Assembly: GCF_033705735.1 (NCBI RefSeq)
Contig: NZ_CP131130.1
Location: forward strand, 3,174,001 to 3,238,000
Source of the DNA: Shinella zoogloeoides
GTDB taxonomy: Bacteria; Pseudomonadota; Alphaproteobacteria; Rhizobiales; Rhizobiaceae
Reading direction: 5' to 3'
Length of the DNA: 64,000 nt
Shown here piece after piece: positions 1-9,387 of the stretch (within the stretch, counting starts at the first letter, position 1; each line of letters begins with the position of its first letter). Below the pieces are notes generated by a model that saw only the letters and a list, made by a program, of their open reading frames with translations, made no database searches and had not been told where the DNA came from. The translations under genes were made by a program, and so were the position numbers.

Positions 1-1131
1 GGAAAATACCGCCGGATTGTGATCAAGATCGGCTCGGCACTGCTCGTCGACCGGGCGAGCGGCCTGAAGAAGGCATGGCTCGACGCCATGTGCCGGGATA
101 TCGCGGCGCTCCGGGCCGGCGGCACGGACGTTCTCGTCGTCTCGTCGGGCGCCATCGCGCTCGGCCGCTCGGTGCTGAAGGTGCCGGCGGGCGCGCTGAA
201 GCTGGAGGAAAGCCAGGCGGCGGCCGCCGTCGGCCAGATCGCTCTTGCGCGCGCCTGGTCGGAAAGCCTTTCGGCTGACGGCATCGTCGCCGGCCAGATC
301 CTGCTGACGCTGGGCGACACGGAAGAGCGCCGCCGTTATCTCAACGCCCGCGCGACGATCAACCAGCTCCTGAAGCTCGGCGCCGTGCCGATCATCAACG
401 AGAACGATACGGTCGCCACGACGGAAATCCGCTATGGCGACAACGACCGGCTCGCCGCCCGCGTCGCCACGATGACGGGTGCGGACCTGCTGGTTCTGCT
501 CTCGGATATCGACGGGCTCTACACGGCCCCGCCGCATCTCGACCCCGAGGCGCGTTTCCTTGAGACCATCGACGCCATCACGCCCGAGATCGAGGCGATG
601 GCGGGCGGTGCGGCTTCGGAACTGTCGCGCGGCGGCATGCGCACCAAGATCGACGCCGGCAAGATCGCGACGGGCGCGGGCTGCGCCATGATCATCGCCT
701 CGGGCAAGGTCGACCATCCACTGCGCGCCATCGAAGAGGGTGCGCGCTCCTCCTGGTTCGCCCCTTCGGGTTCGCCAGTTACCGCGCGAAAAACGTGGAT
801 TGCCGGGCAATTGCAGCCGGCCGGACGGCTGGAGATCGATGCGGGCGCGGAAACGGCGCTTTCGGCCGGCAAGAGCCTGCTGCCCGCGGGCGTGCGCGGC
901 GTCTGGGGTTCGTTCTCGCGCGGCGACACGGTTTCGATCTACGGCACGAACGGGCGCGAGATCGCCCGTGGCCTCGCCGGCTACGATGCCGACGAGGCGC
1001 GGCTGATCGTCGGCAGGAAATCGGCCGAGATCGCCGCCGTTCTCGGTTATGCCGGGCGCGCCGCGATGGTGCACAGGGACGATCTCGTGGTGACCGGGCT
1101 GCCTGTCGCCATCGAGGCGGGAGGGATTTGA
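1..1131 (+). CDS. proB: Glutamate 5-kinase (5' end cut by window)
   Basis: Glutamate 5-kinase phosphorylates glutamate in the first step of proline synthesis in the cytoplasm. The reading frame is open from base 1 ([15 protein letters not shown]...), so the real start lies upstream; the GTG at 19 is internal. The N-terminal amino-acid-kinase domain fills about the first 255 residues ([23 protein letters not shown] motifs) and a PUA domain follows. It ends 3 bases before proA, so the two form a proBA operon. In rhizobia the upstream neighbour is usually obg, but this is outside the window. Identity is certain from the motifs and the adjacent proA; only the missing first residues are uncertain. 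Confidence 0.96.
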   Translation, partial: GKYRRIVIKIGSALLVDRASGLKKAWLDAMCRDIAALRAGGTDVLVVSSGAIALGRSVLKVPAGALKLEESQAAAAVGQIALARAWSESLSADGIVAGQILLTLGDTEERRRYLNARATINQLLKLGAVPIINENDTVATTEIRYGDNDRLAARVATMTGADLLVLLSDIDGLYTAPPHLDPEARFLETIDAITPEIEAMAGGAASELSRGGMRTKIDAGKIATGAGCAMIIASGKVDHPLRAIEEGARSSWFAPSGSPVTARKTWIAGQLQPAGRLEIDAGAETALSAGKSLLPAGVRGVWGSFSRGDTVSIYGTNGREIARGLAGYDADEARLIVGRKSAEIAAVLGYAGRAAMVHRDDLVVTGLPVAIEAGGI

Positions 1132-1134
1132 GCC

Positions 1135-2412
1135 ATGCTTGACCAGGTGAAGACCGACATCGACAGCCTGATGGCCGAAATCGGCCGCAATGCCCGCGCC
1201 GCCGCCCGCCCGCTCGCCATCGCCACGGCCGATCAGAAGAACCGCGCCCTTGAAGCCATGGCTGCTGAAATCCTCGCGCATCGCGAGGCGATCCTTGCCG
1301 CCAATGCCATCGACCTTGCCAATGCGAAGGAGAGCGGCGTCGCGGCCTCCTTCATCGACCGGCTGACGCTGACCGCCGAGCGCATCGAGGGCATTGCCGG
1401 CGCGATCCGCGACATCGCCGCGCTCAAGGACCCTGTCGGCGACGTCATCGCCGAATGGGACCGGCCGAACGGCCTTCATATCGAGCGCGTGCGCACGCCG
1501 CTCGGCGTCATCGGCGTCATCTATGAGAGCCGCCCGAACGTGACGGCGGATGCCGGCGCGCTGTGCCTGAAGGCCGGCAATGCCGTGATCCTGCGCGGCG
1601 GCTCGGACAGCGTGAATTCATCGCAGGCGATCCATTCCTGCCTGGTCGCCGGCCTGAAGGCCACCGGCCTTCCGGAACATGCGATCCAGTATGTGCCGGT
1701 GACGGACCGCGCCGCCGTGGGCGCCATGCTGTCCGGTCTTGGCGGCGCCATCGACGTCATCGTGCCGCGCGGCGGCAAGAGCCTCGTCGCGAGGGTGCAG
1801 AGCGAGGCGCGCGTGCCGGTCTTCGCCCATCTCGAAGGCCTCTGCCATGTCTACGTCGACAAGTCCGCCGATCTCGACATGGCGAAAAAGATCGCCGTCA
1901 ACGCCAAGATGCGCCGCACGGGCATCTGCGGCTCTATGGAGACGCTGCTGATCGACCGCGCCGTCGCAGACACCCATCTCGCCCCGCTGGTCGAAGGTCT
2001 TGTCGCCGCCGGCTGCGAAGTGCGCGCGACGGAGGAAATCCGCGGCCGCATCCCGGGCCTCGTTGCCGCAACGGAAGCGGACTGGTCGACGGAATATCTC
2101 GACGCCATCCTCTCGGTCTCGCTGGTCGACGGCATTTCCGGCGCCATCGAGCACATCAACCGCTGGTCCTCCGCCCATACGGAAGCCGTCATCGCCGAGG
2201 ATCCGGCGGTCGTCGAGCGCTTCTTCACCGAGATCGATTCGGCCATCCTCCTGCACAATGCCTCCACCCAGTTCGCCGATGGCGGCGAATTCGGCATGGG
2301 CGGCGAGATCGGCATCGCGACCGGCAAGATGCATGCGCGCGGCCCGGTTGGGGTCGAGCAGCTCACCTCCTTCAAATACCGCGTGCGCGGCACCGGACAG
2401 GTGCGGCCCTGA
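1135..2412 (+). CDS. proA: Glutamate-5-semialdehyde dehydrogenase (gamma-glutamyl phosphate reductase)
   Basis: This enzyme reduces gamma-glutamyl phosphate to glutamate 5-semialdehyde with NADPH, the second step of proline synthesis. The 425-residue protein has the usual family length and aldehyde-dehydrogenase fold, with the substrate/NADP region [11 protein letters not shown] near residue 125 and the catalytic-cysteine segment [13 protein letters not shown] near residue 262. The ATG lies 3 bases after the proB stop, so the pair is probably translationally coupled. nadD overlaps or abuts its 3' end. Nothing unusual is seen in the sequence. Confidence 0.97.
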   Translation: MLDQVKTDIDSLMAEIGRNARAAARPLAIATADQKNRALEAMAAEILAHREAILAANAIDLANAKESGVAASFIDRLTLTAERIEGIAGAIRDIAALKDPVGDVIAEWDRPNGLHIERVRTPLGVIGVIYESRPNVTADAGALCLKAGNAVILRGGSDSVNSSQAIHSCLVAGLKATGLPEHAIQYVPVTDRAAVGAMLSGLGGAIDVIVPRGGKSLVARVQSEARVPVFAHLEGLCHVYVDKSADLDMAKKIAVNAKMRRTGICGSMETLLIDRAVADTHLAPLVEGLVAAGCEVRATEEIRGRIPGLVAATEADWSTEYLDAILSVSLVDGISGAIEHINRWSSAHTEAVIAEDPAVVERFFTEIDSAILLHNASTQFADGGEFGMGGEIGIATGKMHARGPVGVEQLTSFKYRVRGTGQVRP

Positions 2413-2413
2413 G

Positions 2414-3058
2414 GTGACGGCGGACACGGTTGCAGAGCGCTACCTCCGGATGCCGCATGTCGAGAAAGGCATGTCGGTGGGCCTTTTCGGCGGCTCCTTC
2501 AACCCGCCGCACCAGGGCCATGCGCTCGTCGCGGAAACCGCGCTGCGCCGCCTCGGCCTCGACCAGCTCTGGTGGATGGTGACGCCCGGCAACCCGCTGA
2601 AGGACCACCGGGAACTGGCCCCGCTCGCCGAACGCATTCGCCTCAGCGAGGCCATCGCACCCGGTCCGCGCGTCAAGGTGACGGCCTTCGAGAAGCGGCT
2701 CGGCCAGAGCTACACGGCCAAGACGCTCGAACGGGTCCAGGCGCTGAACCGCGGCGTGAATTTCGTCTGGATCATGGGCGCCGACAATCTCGGCACCTTC
2801 CATCACTGGCAAAACTGGCGGAAGATCGCCTGCACCTTCCCCATCGCCGTCATCGACCGGCCGGGCTCGACGCTCTCCTATCTTTCCTCCCGCATGGCCA
2901 AGACCTTCGACCATGCCCGCGTCGACGAGGAGGATGCCATGTCGCTTCCCGGCCGCCCGGCGCCGGCCTGGACCTTCATTCACGGGCCGCGTTCGGCCCT
3001 CAGTTCCACGGCGCTGCGCAAGGGCGCGACGCTAGAGAAAACCATCCCTCAGAAGTGA
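2414..3058 (+). CDS. nadD: Nicotinate-nucleotide adenylyltransferase
   Basis: NadD adenylates nicotinate mononucleotide to deamido-NAD in NAD synthesis. The nucleotidyltransferase signature GLFGGSFNPPHQGH (HxGH) opens the domain and the adenylyltransferase motif ISSTALR-type appears as LSSTALRKG near the end. I chose GTG 2414 because the extension AERYLRMPHVEKGM resembles the N-termini I recall for rhizobial NadD proteins. ATG 2450 and ATG 2471 (which has an AGAAAGG upstream) are real alternatives, and 2471 would begin directly at MSVGLFGG. The gene starts right behind the proA stop, so it probably shares the proBA transcript. Function is secure; the start is not. Confidence 0.9.
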   Translation: MTADTVAERYLRMPHVEKGMSVGLFGGSFNPPHQGHALVAETALRRLGLDQLWWMVTPGNPLKDHRELAPLAERIRLSEAIAPGPRVKVTAFEKRLGQSYTAKTLERVQALNRGVNFVWIMGADNLGTFHHWQNWRKIACTFPIAVIDRPGSTLSYLSSRMAKTFDHARVDEEDAMSLPGRPAPAWTFIHGPRSALSSTALRKGATLEKTIPQK

Positions 3059-3062
3059 CGTC

Positions 3063-3092
3063 TTGAAACTGCCCCCCATCGGTGCCTACATT
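3063..3092 (+). promoter_or_regulatory. Putative sigma-70-type promoter of rsfS-rlmH
   Basis: TTGAAA at 3063-3068 and TACATT at 3087-3092 are separated by 18 bases, just after the nadD stop. Transcription would begin near 3098, which would exclude translation starts at or upstream of 3099 on this transcript and favours the CTG/GTG starts further down. Confidence 0.5.
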
Positions 3093-3155
3093 TGGTAGGT
3101 GCCGGCGCGTTTTGCCGGTACGGGACGTGCTGCTTGTATCCAGAAAGGAACGAAC

Positions 3156-3569
3156 CTGACAACAGTGCACGCAAAGGGAAACGTCGTCGGCGTTTTCTCC
3201 AGGAGCGCGGGAAGGGGCGATGATGCCGCCGACCGGGCCCTTCAACTGGTCCTCGCAAGCCTCGAGGACTCCAAGGCGGAAGATATCGTCACCATCAACA
3301 TTGCCGGAAAATCGGCGCTGGGCGACTACATGGTGGTCGTGTCCGGACGCTCGAACCGTCATGTCATGGCGATCGCCGATCACCTCATCACCGATCTCAA
3401 GGACGAAGGCCTGGGTAATGCCCGCGTCGAGGGCCTTGAGGCGGGCGACTGGGTGCTGATCGACACGGGCGATATCATCATCCACGTGTTCCGGCCGGAA
3501 GTCCGGGAGTTCTACAACATCGAACGGATGTGGGCGGCTCCCGAGATCGAGGACGGCACGGTACACTAA
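3156..3569 (+). CDS. rsfS: Ribosome silencing factor RsfS (Iojap/DUF143)
   Basis: RsfS binds ribosomal protein uL14 and blocks subunit joining when nutrients are scarce. The Iojap core is clear: KAEDIVTINIAGKSALGDYMVVVSG, then DWVLIDTGDIIIHVF and REFYNIERMW. The start is unusual. A strong Shine-Dalgarno (AGAAAGGAA, 3142-3150) is placed correctly for a CTG codon at 3156, giving (M)TTVHAKGN, which matches the N-terminus I recall for rhizobial homologues. The next candidate is GTG 3165. Its predicted promoter lies immediately upstream, and rlmH follows 79 bases downstream, the usual rsfS-rlmH pairing. The product is certain and the CTG start is an inference. Confidence 0.92.
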   Translation: MTTVHAKGNVVGVFSRSAGRGDDAADRALQLVLASLEDSKAEDIVTINIAGKSALGDYMVVVSGRSNRHVMAIADHLITDLKDEGLGNARVEGLEAGDWVLIDTGDIIIHVFRPEVREFYNIERMWAAPEIEDGTVH

Positions 3570-3648
3570 TCCAGACGCCGGGCACCTGTCCGGCGAAAGC
3601 AGGCGGTGGCGCGGTTGCGCGTCACCCGAACGGACAGGGCTTGAGGCG

Positions 3649-4131
3649 ATGCGGGTTGGACTTTTTTCGGTGGGACGGCTGAAGGCCGGCCCTGAGAAGG
3701 AACTTGCGGCCCGCTATATCGACCGTTTCGCGAAGGCCGGTCCCGCCATCGGCCTCGAACTCGGCAAGCTTGCCGAAGTCGGCGAAAGCCGGGCCGGCAA
3801 TGCCGACACGCGCAAGCGCGAGGAAGCGGCCATGCTGGAAAAGGCGCTGCCCGACGGCGCCGTGCTGATCCTGCTCGACGAGCGCGGCAAATCGCTCGAT
3901 TCCCCGGCCTTTGCCGATTTTCTCGCCGGCTTCCGCGATTCCGGCAAACGCGACCTGATGATCGCCATCGGCGGCGCAGACGGGCTCGACCCCGCCCTTT
4001 ACGAGCGCGCCAACGCCACGCTCTGCCTCGGCAAGATGACCTGGCCGCACCAGCTCGTGCGCATCCTGCTGGCCGAACAGCTCTACCGCGCCGTCACCAT
4101 CCTCTCCGGCCATCCCTACCACCGCAGCTGA
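3649..4131 (+). CDS. rlmH: 23S rRNA (pseudouridine(1915)-N(3))-methyltransferase
   Basis: RlmH methylates pseudouridine 1915 in helix 69 of 23S rRNA, acting on assembled 70S ribosomes with S-adenosylmethionine. The 160-residue protein matches the family length and SPOUT fold; the knotted cofactor-binding C-terminus is visible as AIGGADGLDP followed by LGKMTWPHQLVRILLAEQLYRA and the terminal HPYHR motif. It lies behind rsfS, the conserved arrangement in many bacteria, which links both to ribosome state. Nothing anomalous is seen. Confidence 0.95.
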   Translation: MRVGLFSVGRLKAGPEKELAARYIDRFAKAGPAIGLELGKLAEVGESRAGNADTRKREEAAMLEKALPDGAVLILLDERGKSLDSPAFADFLAGFRDSGKRDLMIAIGGADGLDPALYERANATLCLGKMTWPHQLVRILLAEQLYRAVTILSGHPYHRS

Positions 4132-4271
4132 CGGATAGCATCATGGCCGCGCAAGCCTCGCGCCCCATGATGGCGGAGGCCGTATTTTTGGCGCTGTTTG
4201 TTGGCGAAATCGGCAAATCAGCATAGAGCAGGTCCAGCAAAACGTTCGGCCCAAAAAATGTTCGGAACGCG

Positions 4272-5702
4272 ATGAGGAAGACCGGCACAGCCAATCCGGG
4301 TGAAGGTGTCAGCCGCCTGCTGCGGCCGGCCATGCTCTCGGCTGCCCTGTCGCTGGCCCTCCTTCCCCACCCGCTCGCCGCCGAGCCCAACGAGACATCC
4401 GTCGCGCTGGAAAAGACCGGCTCGCTGCCGAAGGCCGAGCCCGATCCCGCCGCGGCGCTCGCCCTTCGCCGCGACAGCACGCGCCGGGAGCTTGACGCCC
4501 TTTCCCAGTCGATCACCGTTTCGTCGGAGAAGACCAGACAGCTCGAAGCGGAGATCGCCAATCTCAACAAGTCGCGCCAGAGCCTGCGCGAGGCGATCGT
4601 CCAGTCGGCGGCCAGGCGCAAGGCGATGGAAGAGAAGATCCTCGACGGCGAGAAGCGGCTGGAGGGCATGCGCGACCGGGAAGCCGGCGTGCGCGCCTCG
4701 CTGCACGAGCGGCGCGGCCTGCTCGCCGAAGTGCTCGCCGCGCTCCAGCGCATGGGGCGAAACCCGCCGCCCGCCCTTCTGGTGACGCCGGAGGACGCGC
4801 TTTCCTCGGTGCGCAGCGCCATCCTGCTCGGCGCCGTCGTGCCCGGCATCCGCAAGGAGACGGATGCGCTCATCGACGACCTCGCCGCCCTGATGGACAT
4901 CAAGAGCAATATCGACCGCGAAAAGACCGAGCTGACCGACGCCATGCAGGTGCGCATCGAGGAGGAGAAGCGCTCGGAAATGCTGATCGCCGAGAACGAG
5001 GCGCTGACCGAGACCAATGCCCGCACGCTCGCCGCCGAACGGCGCCGCGCGGAGGAGCTCGCCGCCCGCGCGACCAGCCTCGAAGGGCTGATCGGCAGCC
5101 TGGAGCAGGAGATCGGCTCCGTGCGCGACGCCGCCGCGCTCGCCCGCGCCAAGGAAGAGGAACGGCGCGGACAAAGCGAGGCCGAACGCGAGAAGGCGAG
5201 GGCGCTCGCCCGCGACAGCGTGCCCGACAAAAACCGCATTGCTCCGGCATACGAATTTTCGCAGTTGCAGGCAAAACTCGACTATCCCGTGGCGGGAGAC
5301 GTGCTGCGCCAGTTCGGCGAGGCGGACGGCACCGGCCACGATTCGCAGGGGCTGACGCTGGCGGCCAATCCGGGCGCGCTGGTCACGGCCCCCTCGGACG
5401 GATGGATCGTCTTTGCCGGAACGTTTCGCAGTTACGGGCGCATGATCATCCTGAATGCCGGGGAAGGCTACCATCTCGTGCTTTCCGGCATGGACAGGGT
5501 GAGCGTGCGGGAGGGTCAGTTCGTCGTGGCGGGAGAACCGCTCGCCGTGATGGGTGAAAAAAGGGTCGCGAGTGTCAACGCTTTGGCGCTGGAAACGGAC
5601 AAGCCGACACTTTACATTGAATTCCGAAAGAACGGAAAACCGGTTGATTCCCGGCCGTGGTGGTCCGCCAAGAAATCTGGAAAGGCACGCAATGATTCGT
5701 AG
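4272..5702 (+). CDS. envC: EnvC-like murein hydrolase activator (LytM/M23 domain, probably degenerate)
   Basis: This 476-residue protein has an Arg-rich N-terminus with a hydrophobic signal-like stretch (LLRPAMLSAALSLALLPHPLAA, cut near AEP), a long Glu/Lys/Arg-rich coiled coil (about residues 60-320) and a C-terminal M23/LytM domain. The metal ligands of active M23 peptidases (HxxxD, HxH) are not recognisable: the first site reads GHDSQGLTLAA and the last reads YIEFRK. This is the pattern of EnvC, which activates amidases in the periplasm during daughter-cell separation rather than cutting peptidoglycan itself. It overlaps ctpA by 11 bases, suggesting coupled expression of two envelope proteins. 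Confidence 0.85.
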   Translation: MRKTGTANPGEGVSRLLRPAMLSAALSLALLPHPLAAEPNETSVALEKTGSLPKAEPDPAAALALRRDSTRRELDALSQSITVSSEKTRQLEAEIANLNKSRQSLREAIVQSAARRKAMEEKILDGEKRLEGMRDREAGVRASLHERRGLLAEVLAALQRMGRNPPPALLVTPEDALSSVRSAILLGAVVPGIRKETDALIDDLAALMDIKSNIDREKTELTDAMQVRIEEEKRSEMLIAENEALTETNARTLAAERRRAEELAARATSLEGLIGSLEQEIGSVRDAAALARAKEEERRGQSEAEREKARALARDSVPDKNRIAPAYEFSQLQAKLDYPVAGDVLRQFGEADGTGHDSQGLTLAANPGALVTAPSDGWIVFAGTFRSYGRMIILNAGEGYHLVLSGMDRVSVREGQFVVAGEPLAVMGEKRVASVNALALETDKPTLYIEFRKNGKPVDSRPWWSAKKSGKARNDS

Positions 5703-7014
5703 GGCTTCACTTGTTATTGTCGGTGCACTCATGGGTGCTACGGCCATGAGCGTCATCAACACGGTAACCCTGCCCGCGGAAGCAGCCGGTTCGTCGACCT
5801 ATCGCGAACTGTCCATCTTCGGTGACGTGTTCGAACGCGTGCGCGCCCAGTATGTGACGCCGCCGAAGGAAGACCAGCTCATCGAGAATGCCATCAACGG
5901 CATGCTCTCCTCGCTCGATCCGCATTCCTCCTACATGAATGCCAAGGACGCCGAGGACATGCGCACCCAGACGCGCGGCGAGTTCGGCGGCCTCGGCATC
6001 GAAGTCACGATGGAAGACGAACTCGTCAAGGTCATCACACCGATCGACGACACGCCGGCCGCCCGCGCCGGCGTTCTTGCCGGCGACTTCATCTCGAAGA
6101 TCGACGGCCAGGACGTCCGCGGCCTGAAGCTGGAAGATGCGGTCGAGAAGATGCGCGGCGCCGTCAACACGCCGATCAAGCTGACGCTGATCCGCAAGGG
6201 CGCCGACAAGCCGATCGAGCTGACCATCAAGCGCGACATCATCGCCGTGAAGGCCGTGAAGTTCCGCGTCGAGAACGATGTCGGCTACCTGCGCGTCATC
6301 TCCTTCACCGAGAAGACCTTCGACGACCTCGAAACCGCCATCGCCAAGATCAAGGAACAGGTCCCGGCCGACAAGCTGAAGGGCTATGTGCTGGACCTCC
6401 GCCTCAATCCGGGCGGCCTGCTCGACCAGGCGATCAACGTTTCCGACGCCTTCCTGGAGCGCGGCGAGGTCGTTTCGACCCGCGGCCGCAACGAGGACGA
6501 GACCCGTCGCTTCAACGCCTCGCCGGGCGACCTTTCCGACGGCAAGCCGGTGGTCGTGCTGATCAACGGCGGCTCGGCCTCGGCTTCCGAAATCGTCGCG
6601 GGTGCGCTGCAGGATCTACGCCGCGCCACCGTCGTCGGCACCCGTTCCTTCGGCAAGGGCTCGGTCCAGACCATCATTCCGATGGGCGATGCTGGCGCGC
6701 TACGCCTGACGACGGCGCTCTACTACACGCCGTCCGGCAAATCGATTCAGGGCACCGGCATCACGCCGGACATCACGATCGACCAGCCGCTGCCGCCGGA
6801 ATTGCAGGGCAAGGTCGAGAACGCCAGCGAATCGAGCCTGCGCGGCCATATCCAGGGCCAGAGCGAGACGGACCAGGGCTCCGGTTCCTCCGCCTACGTT
6901 CCGCCGGAAGCCAAGGACGACGTCCAGCTCCAATACGCGCTGGAACTGCTGCGCGGCCAGAAGACCGACCCGTCCTTCCCGGCCAATCCGGAAAAGGCCG
7001 AGCTGAAGAAGTAA
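5692..7014 (+). CDS. ctpA: C-terminal processing peptidase, S41 family
   Basis: S41 carboxyl-terminal protease of the periplasm, about 440 residues. I start it at ATG 5692 (MIRRASLVIVGAL), which gives a proper signal peptide/anchor; the frame is open further upstream but that part overlaps envC. A PDZ domain (about residues 95-180; FGGLGIEVTMED, GVLAGDFISKIDGQDV) precedes the tail-specific protease domain. The catalytic Ser is in GGSASASEIVAGAL and the Lys in TRSFGKGSVQT. It overlaps envC by 11 bases. Alphaproteobacterial CtpA proteins process or degrade envelope proteins, including peptidoglycan enzymes, which fits the envC context. Confidence 0.95.
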   Translation: MIRRASLVIVGALMGATAMSVINTVTLPAEAAGSSTYRELSIFGDVFERVRAQYVTPPKEDQLIENAINGMLSSLDPHSSYMNAKDAEDMRTQTRGEFGGLGIEVTMEDELVKVITPIDDTPAARAGVLAGDFISKIDGQDVRGLKLEDAVEKMRGAVNTPIKLTLIRKGADKPIELTIKRDIIAVKAVKFRVENDVGYLRVISFTEKTFDDLETAIAKIKEQVPADKLKGYVLDLRLNPGGLLDQAINVSDAFLERGEVVSTRGRNEDETRRFNASPGDLSDGKPVVVLINGGSASASEIVAGALQDLRRATVVGTRSFGKGSVQTIIPMGDAGALRLTTALYYTPSGKSIQGTGITPDITIDQPLPPELQGKVENASESSLRGHIQGQSETDQGSGSSAYVPPEAKDDVQLQYALELLRGQKTDPSFPANPEKAELKK

Positions 7015-7025
7015 GACATCTGCGC

Positions 7026-7048
7026 AGGGCCCGCCATCGGCGGGCCCT
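7026..7048 (+). terminator. Hairpin terminator after ctpA
   Basis: A perfect 10-bp stem (AGGGCCCGCC / GGCGGGCCCT) with a 3-base loop lies 12 bases after the ctpA stop and is followed by GTTTCCCCC. The U-run is short, so it may be only partial. Confidence 0.6.
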
Positions 7049-7084
7049 GTTTCCCCCGCACCTTTCGGCCAGCGCGGACTGACC

Positions 7085-8278
7085 TTGGGCACAGATATTC
7101 ACGCACCTCTCGGCCAGGACCGCAAGGCAAGGCCCGGACCGGCGGGACCTTCCCGGTTCTCCGCCGGCGCCCTCGTGTCCGCGCTCGTCGTCGCCGGCCT
7201 TCTCGGCTTTTCCGGCTGGACGGCGCTGGCGCCGAGCGGCCTTGCCACCACGCCTTTCACGCCTCCTTCCGAAGACGCCCATGCGGCGGCCGACAAGGCC
7301 GACCAGAAAACCGCCGAGGCGAAGGGCGGCGTGCGGCGCGCAAACGGCCTTTCCGGCGCCCGCGTCGAGGAAACGACGACCGACGACGGCAATGTCGTGC
7401 GCACCTATTCTCCCGGCACGCGCGACGGCAAAGGACCGCTCCTCATCGAGGCGAACCGCATCGGCCAGGATCCGCGCACCGCGGCCTTCCCCAACGACGA
7501 CCTCTTGGAAGAGACCTCGGACGGCAAGATCCCCGTCATCGGCCTCGACGGCACGCGGCCGATGGACCAGTATGCCCGGCCCTGGTCCGGCGCGCGCGGC
7601 ACGCGCATCGCCATCGTGGTCGGCGGCCTCGGCCTCAGCCAGACGGGTACGCAGCGCGCCATCCGCGAGCTGCCGGCGGAAGTGACGCTCGCCTTCGCCG
7701 CCAGCGGCAACAGCCTGTCGCGCTGGATGCAGGAAGCCCGCCGCGGCGGCCATGAAATCCTCCTGCAGATGCCGCTGGAACCCTTCGACTATCCGCAGAA
7801 CGATCCCGGCCCCTATACGCTGCGCACGGATTTCAGCGAGACGCAGAACCTTGCCGAACTGCACCGCGCCATGGCGAAGATCACCAACTATACCGGCCTC
7901 GTGAACTTCATGGGCGGGCGCTTCCTCGCCGATGCCGATGCTCTGGAGCCGGTGATCCGCGATGTGGCCAGCCGCGGCCTGCTCTTCCTCGACGACGGCA
8001 GCTCCGCCCAGTCGCTTTCCGGCACGATCGCCGGGGCGGTGGAGGCCCCGCATGCCTTCGCCGACCTGCAGCTCGACGCCGATCTTTCCCGCGAGGCGGT
8101 GCTGAAGAAGCTCGACGAGCTGGAGCGCATCGCCCGCCGCAACGGCACGGCGATCGGCATCGCCTCGGCCTTCGACGAAAGTGTGGACGCCATCGGCAAA
8201 TGGTGCGAGGAAGCGGAGACCCGCGGCATCGAGATCGTCGGCGTCGCGTCGCTCGCAGCCGTTCCCGCCAGAAAATAG
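7085..8278 (+). CDS. Divergent polysaccharide deacetylase family protein (YibQ-like)
   Basis: A 397-residue protein with an N-terminal membrane anchor (ALVSALVVAGLLGFSGW, about residues 29-45), a Pro/Asp-rich linker of about 100 residues, and a C-terminal divergent polysaccharide-deacetylase (DUF610/YibQ) domain beginning at RIAIVVGGLGLSQTGTQRAI. The domain keeps the NodB-like barrel landmarks (LLQMPLEPFDYPQNDPGPYTL, NFMGGRF, FLDDGSS), but family members lack the canonical metal triad, so deacetylase activity is doubtful. The start is a TTG at 7085. It commonly follows envC-ctpA and precedes rppH in alphaproteobacteria, hinting at an envelope role. The biochemical function is unknown. Confidence 0.85.
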   Translation: MGTDIHAPLGQDRKARPGPAGPSRFSAGALVSALVVAGLLGFSGWTALAPSGLATTPFTPPSEDAHAAADKADQKTAEAKGGVRRANGLSGARVEETTTDDGNVVRTYSPGTRDGKGPLLIEANRIGQDPRTAAFPNDDLLEETSDGKIPVIGLDGTRPMDQYARPWSGARGTRIAIVVGGLGLSQTGTQRAIRELPAEVTLAFAASGNSLSRWMQEARRGGHEILLQMPLEPFDYPQNDPGPYTLRTDFSETQNLAELHRAMAKITNYTGLVNFMGGRFLADADALEPVIRDVASRGLLFLDDGSSAQSLSGTIAGAVEAPHAFADLQLDADLSREAVLKKLDELERIARRNGTAIGIASAFDESVDAIGKWCEEAETRGIEIVGVASLAAVPARK

Positions 8279-8287
8279 GACATCTCA

Positions 8288-8815
8288 ATGGGCAAGGATA
8301 AGGACAAGGTGGTTCGGGCCGAGGACCTGCCGTATCGCCCCTGCGTCGGCATCATGGTGCTGAACGCCGAAAACAGGGTCTGGGCCGGCCGGCGCCTGGC
8401 CGTCGGCAATTCCGAATATGACGGCTCGCCGCAGCTCTGGCAGATGCCGCAGGGCGGCATCGACAAGGGCGAGGACCCGCTGGAGGCCGCCTACCGCGAA
8501 CTCTACGAGGAAACCGGCATGAAGAGCGTGTCACTCCTCGCTGACGCCGGGCGCTGGATCAACTACGACCTGCCCACCCACCTGATCGGCATCGGCCTCA
8601 AGGGCAAGTATCGCGGCCAGACGCAGCGCTGGTTCGCCTTCCGCTTCGAAGGCGGCGAAAGCGAGATCGCCATCAACCCGCCGCCCGGCGGCCACGAGGC
8701 CGAATTCGACGCCTGGGAATGGAAGGCGATGCGCGACCTGCCGGAGCTGATCGTGCCCTTCAAGCGCAAGGTCTACGAGGAGGTCGTCTCGACCTTCGCG
8801 CATCTGGCGCCCTGA
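8288..8815 (+). CDS. rppH: RNA pyrophosphohydrolase
   Basis: RppH is a Nudix hydrolase that removes pyrophosphate from the 5' end of mRNA and so triggers RNase E decay. The 175-residue protein contains an intact Nudix box ([20 protein letters not shown], then TG) at about residues 57-78 and the RppH-type W-Q-M-P-Q-G lead-in (LWQMPQGG). It begins 9 bases after the preceding deacetylase-like gene and is closed by a strong bidirectional terminator. Identity is clear; an Ap4A hydrolase activity, sometimes given to homologues, cannot be excluded. Confidence 0.94.
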   Translation: MGKDKDKVVRAEDLPYRPCVGIMVLNAENRVWAGRRLAVGNSEYDGSPQLWQMPQGGIDKGEDPLEAAYRELYEETGMKSVSLLADAGRWINYDLPTHLIGIGLKGKYRGQTQRWFAFRFEGGESEIAINPPPGGHEAEFDAWEWKAMRDLPELIVPFKRKVYEEVVSTFAHLAP

Positions 8816-8853
8816 TCGGGCCCGGAGGCAAGCCACCGCGCGCCCGACAACAA

Positions 8854-8878
8854 AAAACCCCGGCAAAGCCGGGGTTTT
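8854..8878. terminator. Bidirectional rho-independent terminator between rppH and bfr
   Basis: A perfect 11-bp stem, AAAACCCCGGC / GCCGGGGTTTT with an AAA loop, has an A-run on one side and T-run on the other, so it can end both the rppH (+) and bfd-bfr (-) transcripts. Confidence 0.85.
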
Positions 8879-8901
8879 CCATATCTGCGGGAATTGAAAA
8901 C

Positions 8902-9387
8902 CTATTCGGCTTCGTTGGCCGGCGCTGCGTTGAGCTGGCCGTATTTTTCCTCGCCGAGCTTGCCGAGCAGTTCGAGCTGGGTTTCGAGGAAGTCGATATG
9001 GCCTTCCTCGTCGATCAGCAATTCTTCGAACAGCTTCATGGTGACATAGTCGCCGGCCGCGTGACAGATGTCGCGCGACTTCTTGTAGGCCGCGCGGGCG
9101 TCGTATTCGCCGGCAAGGTCGGCTTCCAGGACTTCCTTGACGTTCTGGCCGATACGCAGCGGTGCGACGGTCTGCAGGTTCGGGTGGCCTTCGAGGAAGA
9201 TGATGCGGGCGACGAGCTTGTCGGCGTGCTGCATCTCTTCGATGGACTCGGCACGCTCCTTCTTGGCGAGAAGCGTGTAACCCCAGTCCTCGAGAAGGCG
9301 GTAGTGGAGCCAGTACTGGTTGACAGCACCCAGCTCGAGATAGAGCGCTTCGTTAAGCTGCTCGATGACCTTTTTGTCGCCTTTCAA
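8902..9387 (-). CDS. bfr: Bacterioferritin
   Basis: Bacterioferritin is a 24-subunit heme-containing iron-storage cage that oxidises Fe(II) at a di-iron centre. The 161-residue protein has the ferroxidase ligands (E in [13 protein letters not shown]-x2-H in [12 protein letters not shown], and EEGH in [13 protein letters not shown]) and the heme-axial Met in the [10 protein letters not shown] region. I chose TTG 9387 (giving [15 protein letters not shown]) because an AGGAGAG lies 7 bases upstream and the length then fits the family; an in-frame ATG at 9411 would add eight residues. The gene overlaps bfd by 35 bases. The candidate Irr box upstream of bfd suggests iron-responsive control of both. 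Confidence 0.96.
   Translation of the reverse strand: MKGDKKVIEQLNEALYLELGAVNQYWLHYRLLEDWGYTLLAKKERAESIEEMQHADKLVARIIFLEGHPNLQTVAPLRIGQNVKEVLEADLAGEYDARAAYKKSRDICHAAGDYVTMKLFEELLIDEEGHIDFLETQLELLGKLGEEKYGQLNAAPANEAE

Noticed and set aside
2000..2413. 5' extension of nadD over proA
   Set aside because: The residues are Arg/Ser/Pro-rich shadow of proA; NadD homology starts near 2414-2471.
3478..3493. CACGTG core in rsfS considered as a parS
   Set aside because: The flanks (ATCCACGTGTTC) do not match TTCACGTGAA on either side.
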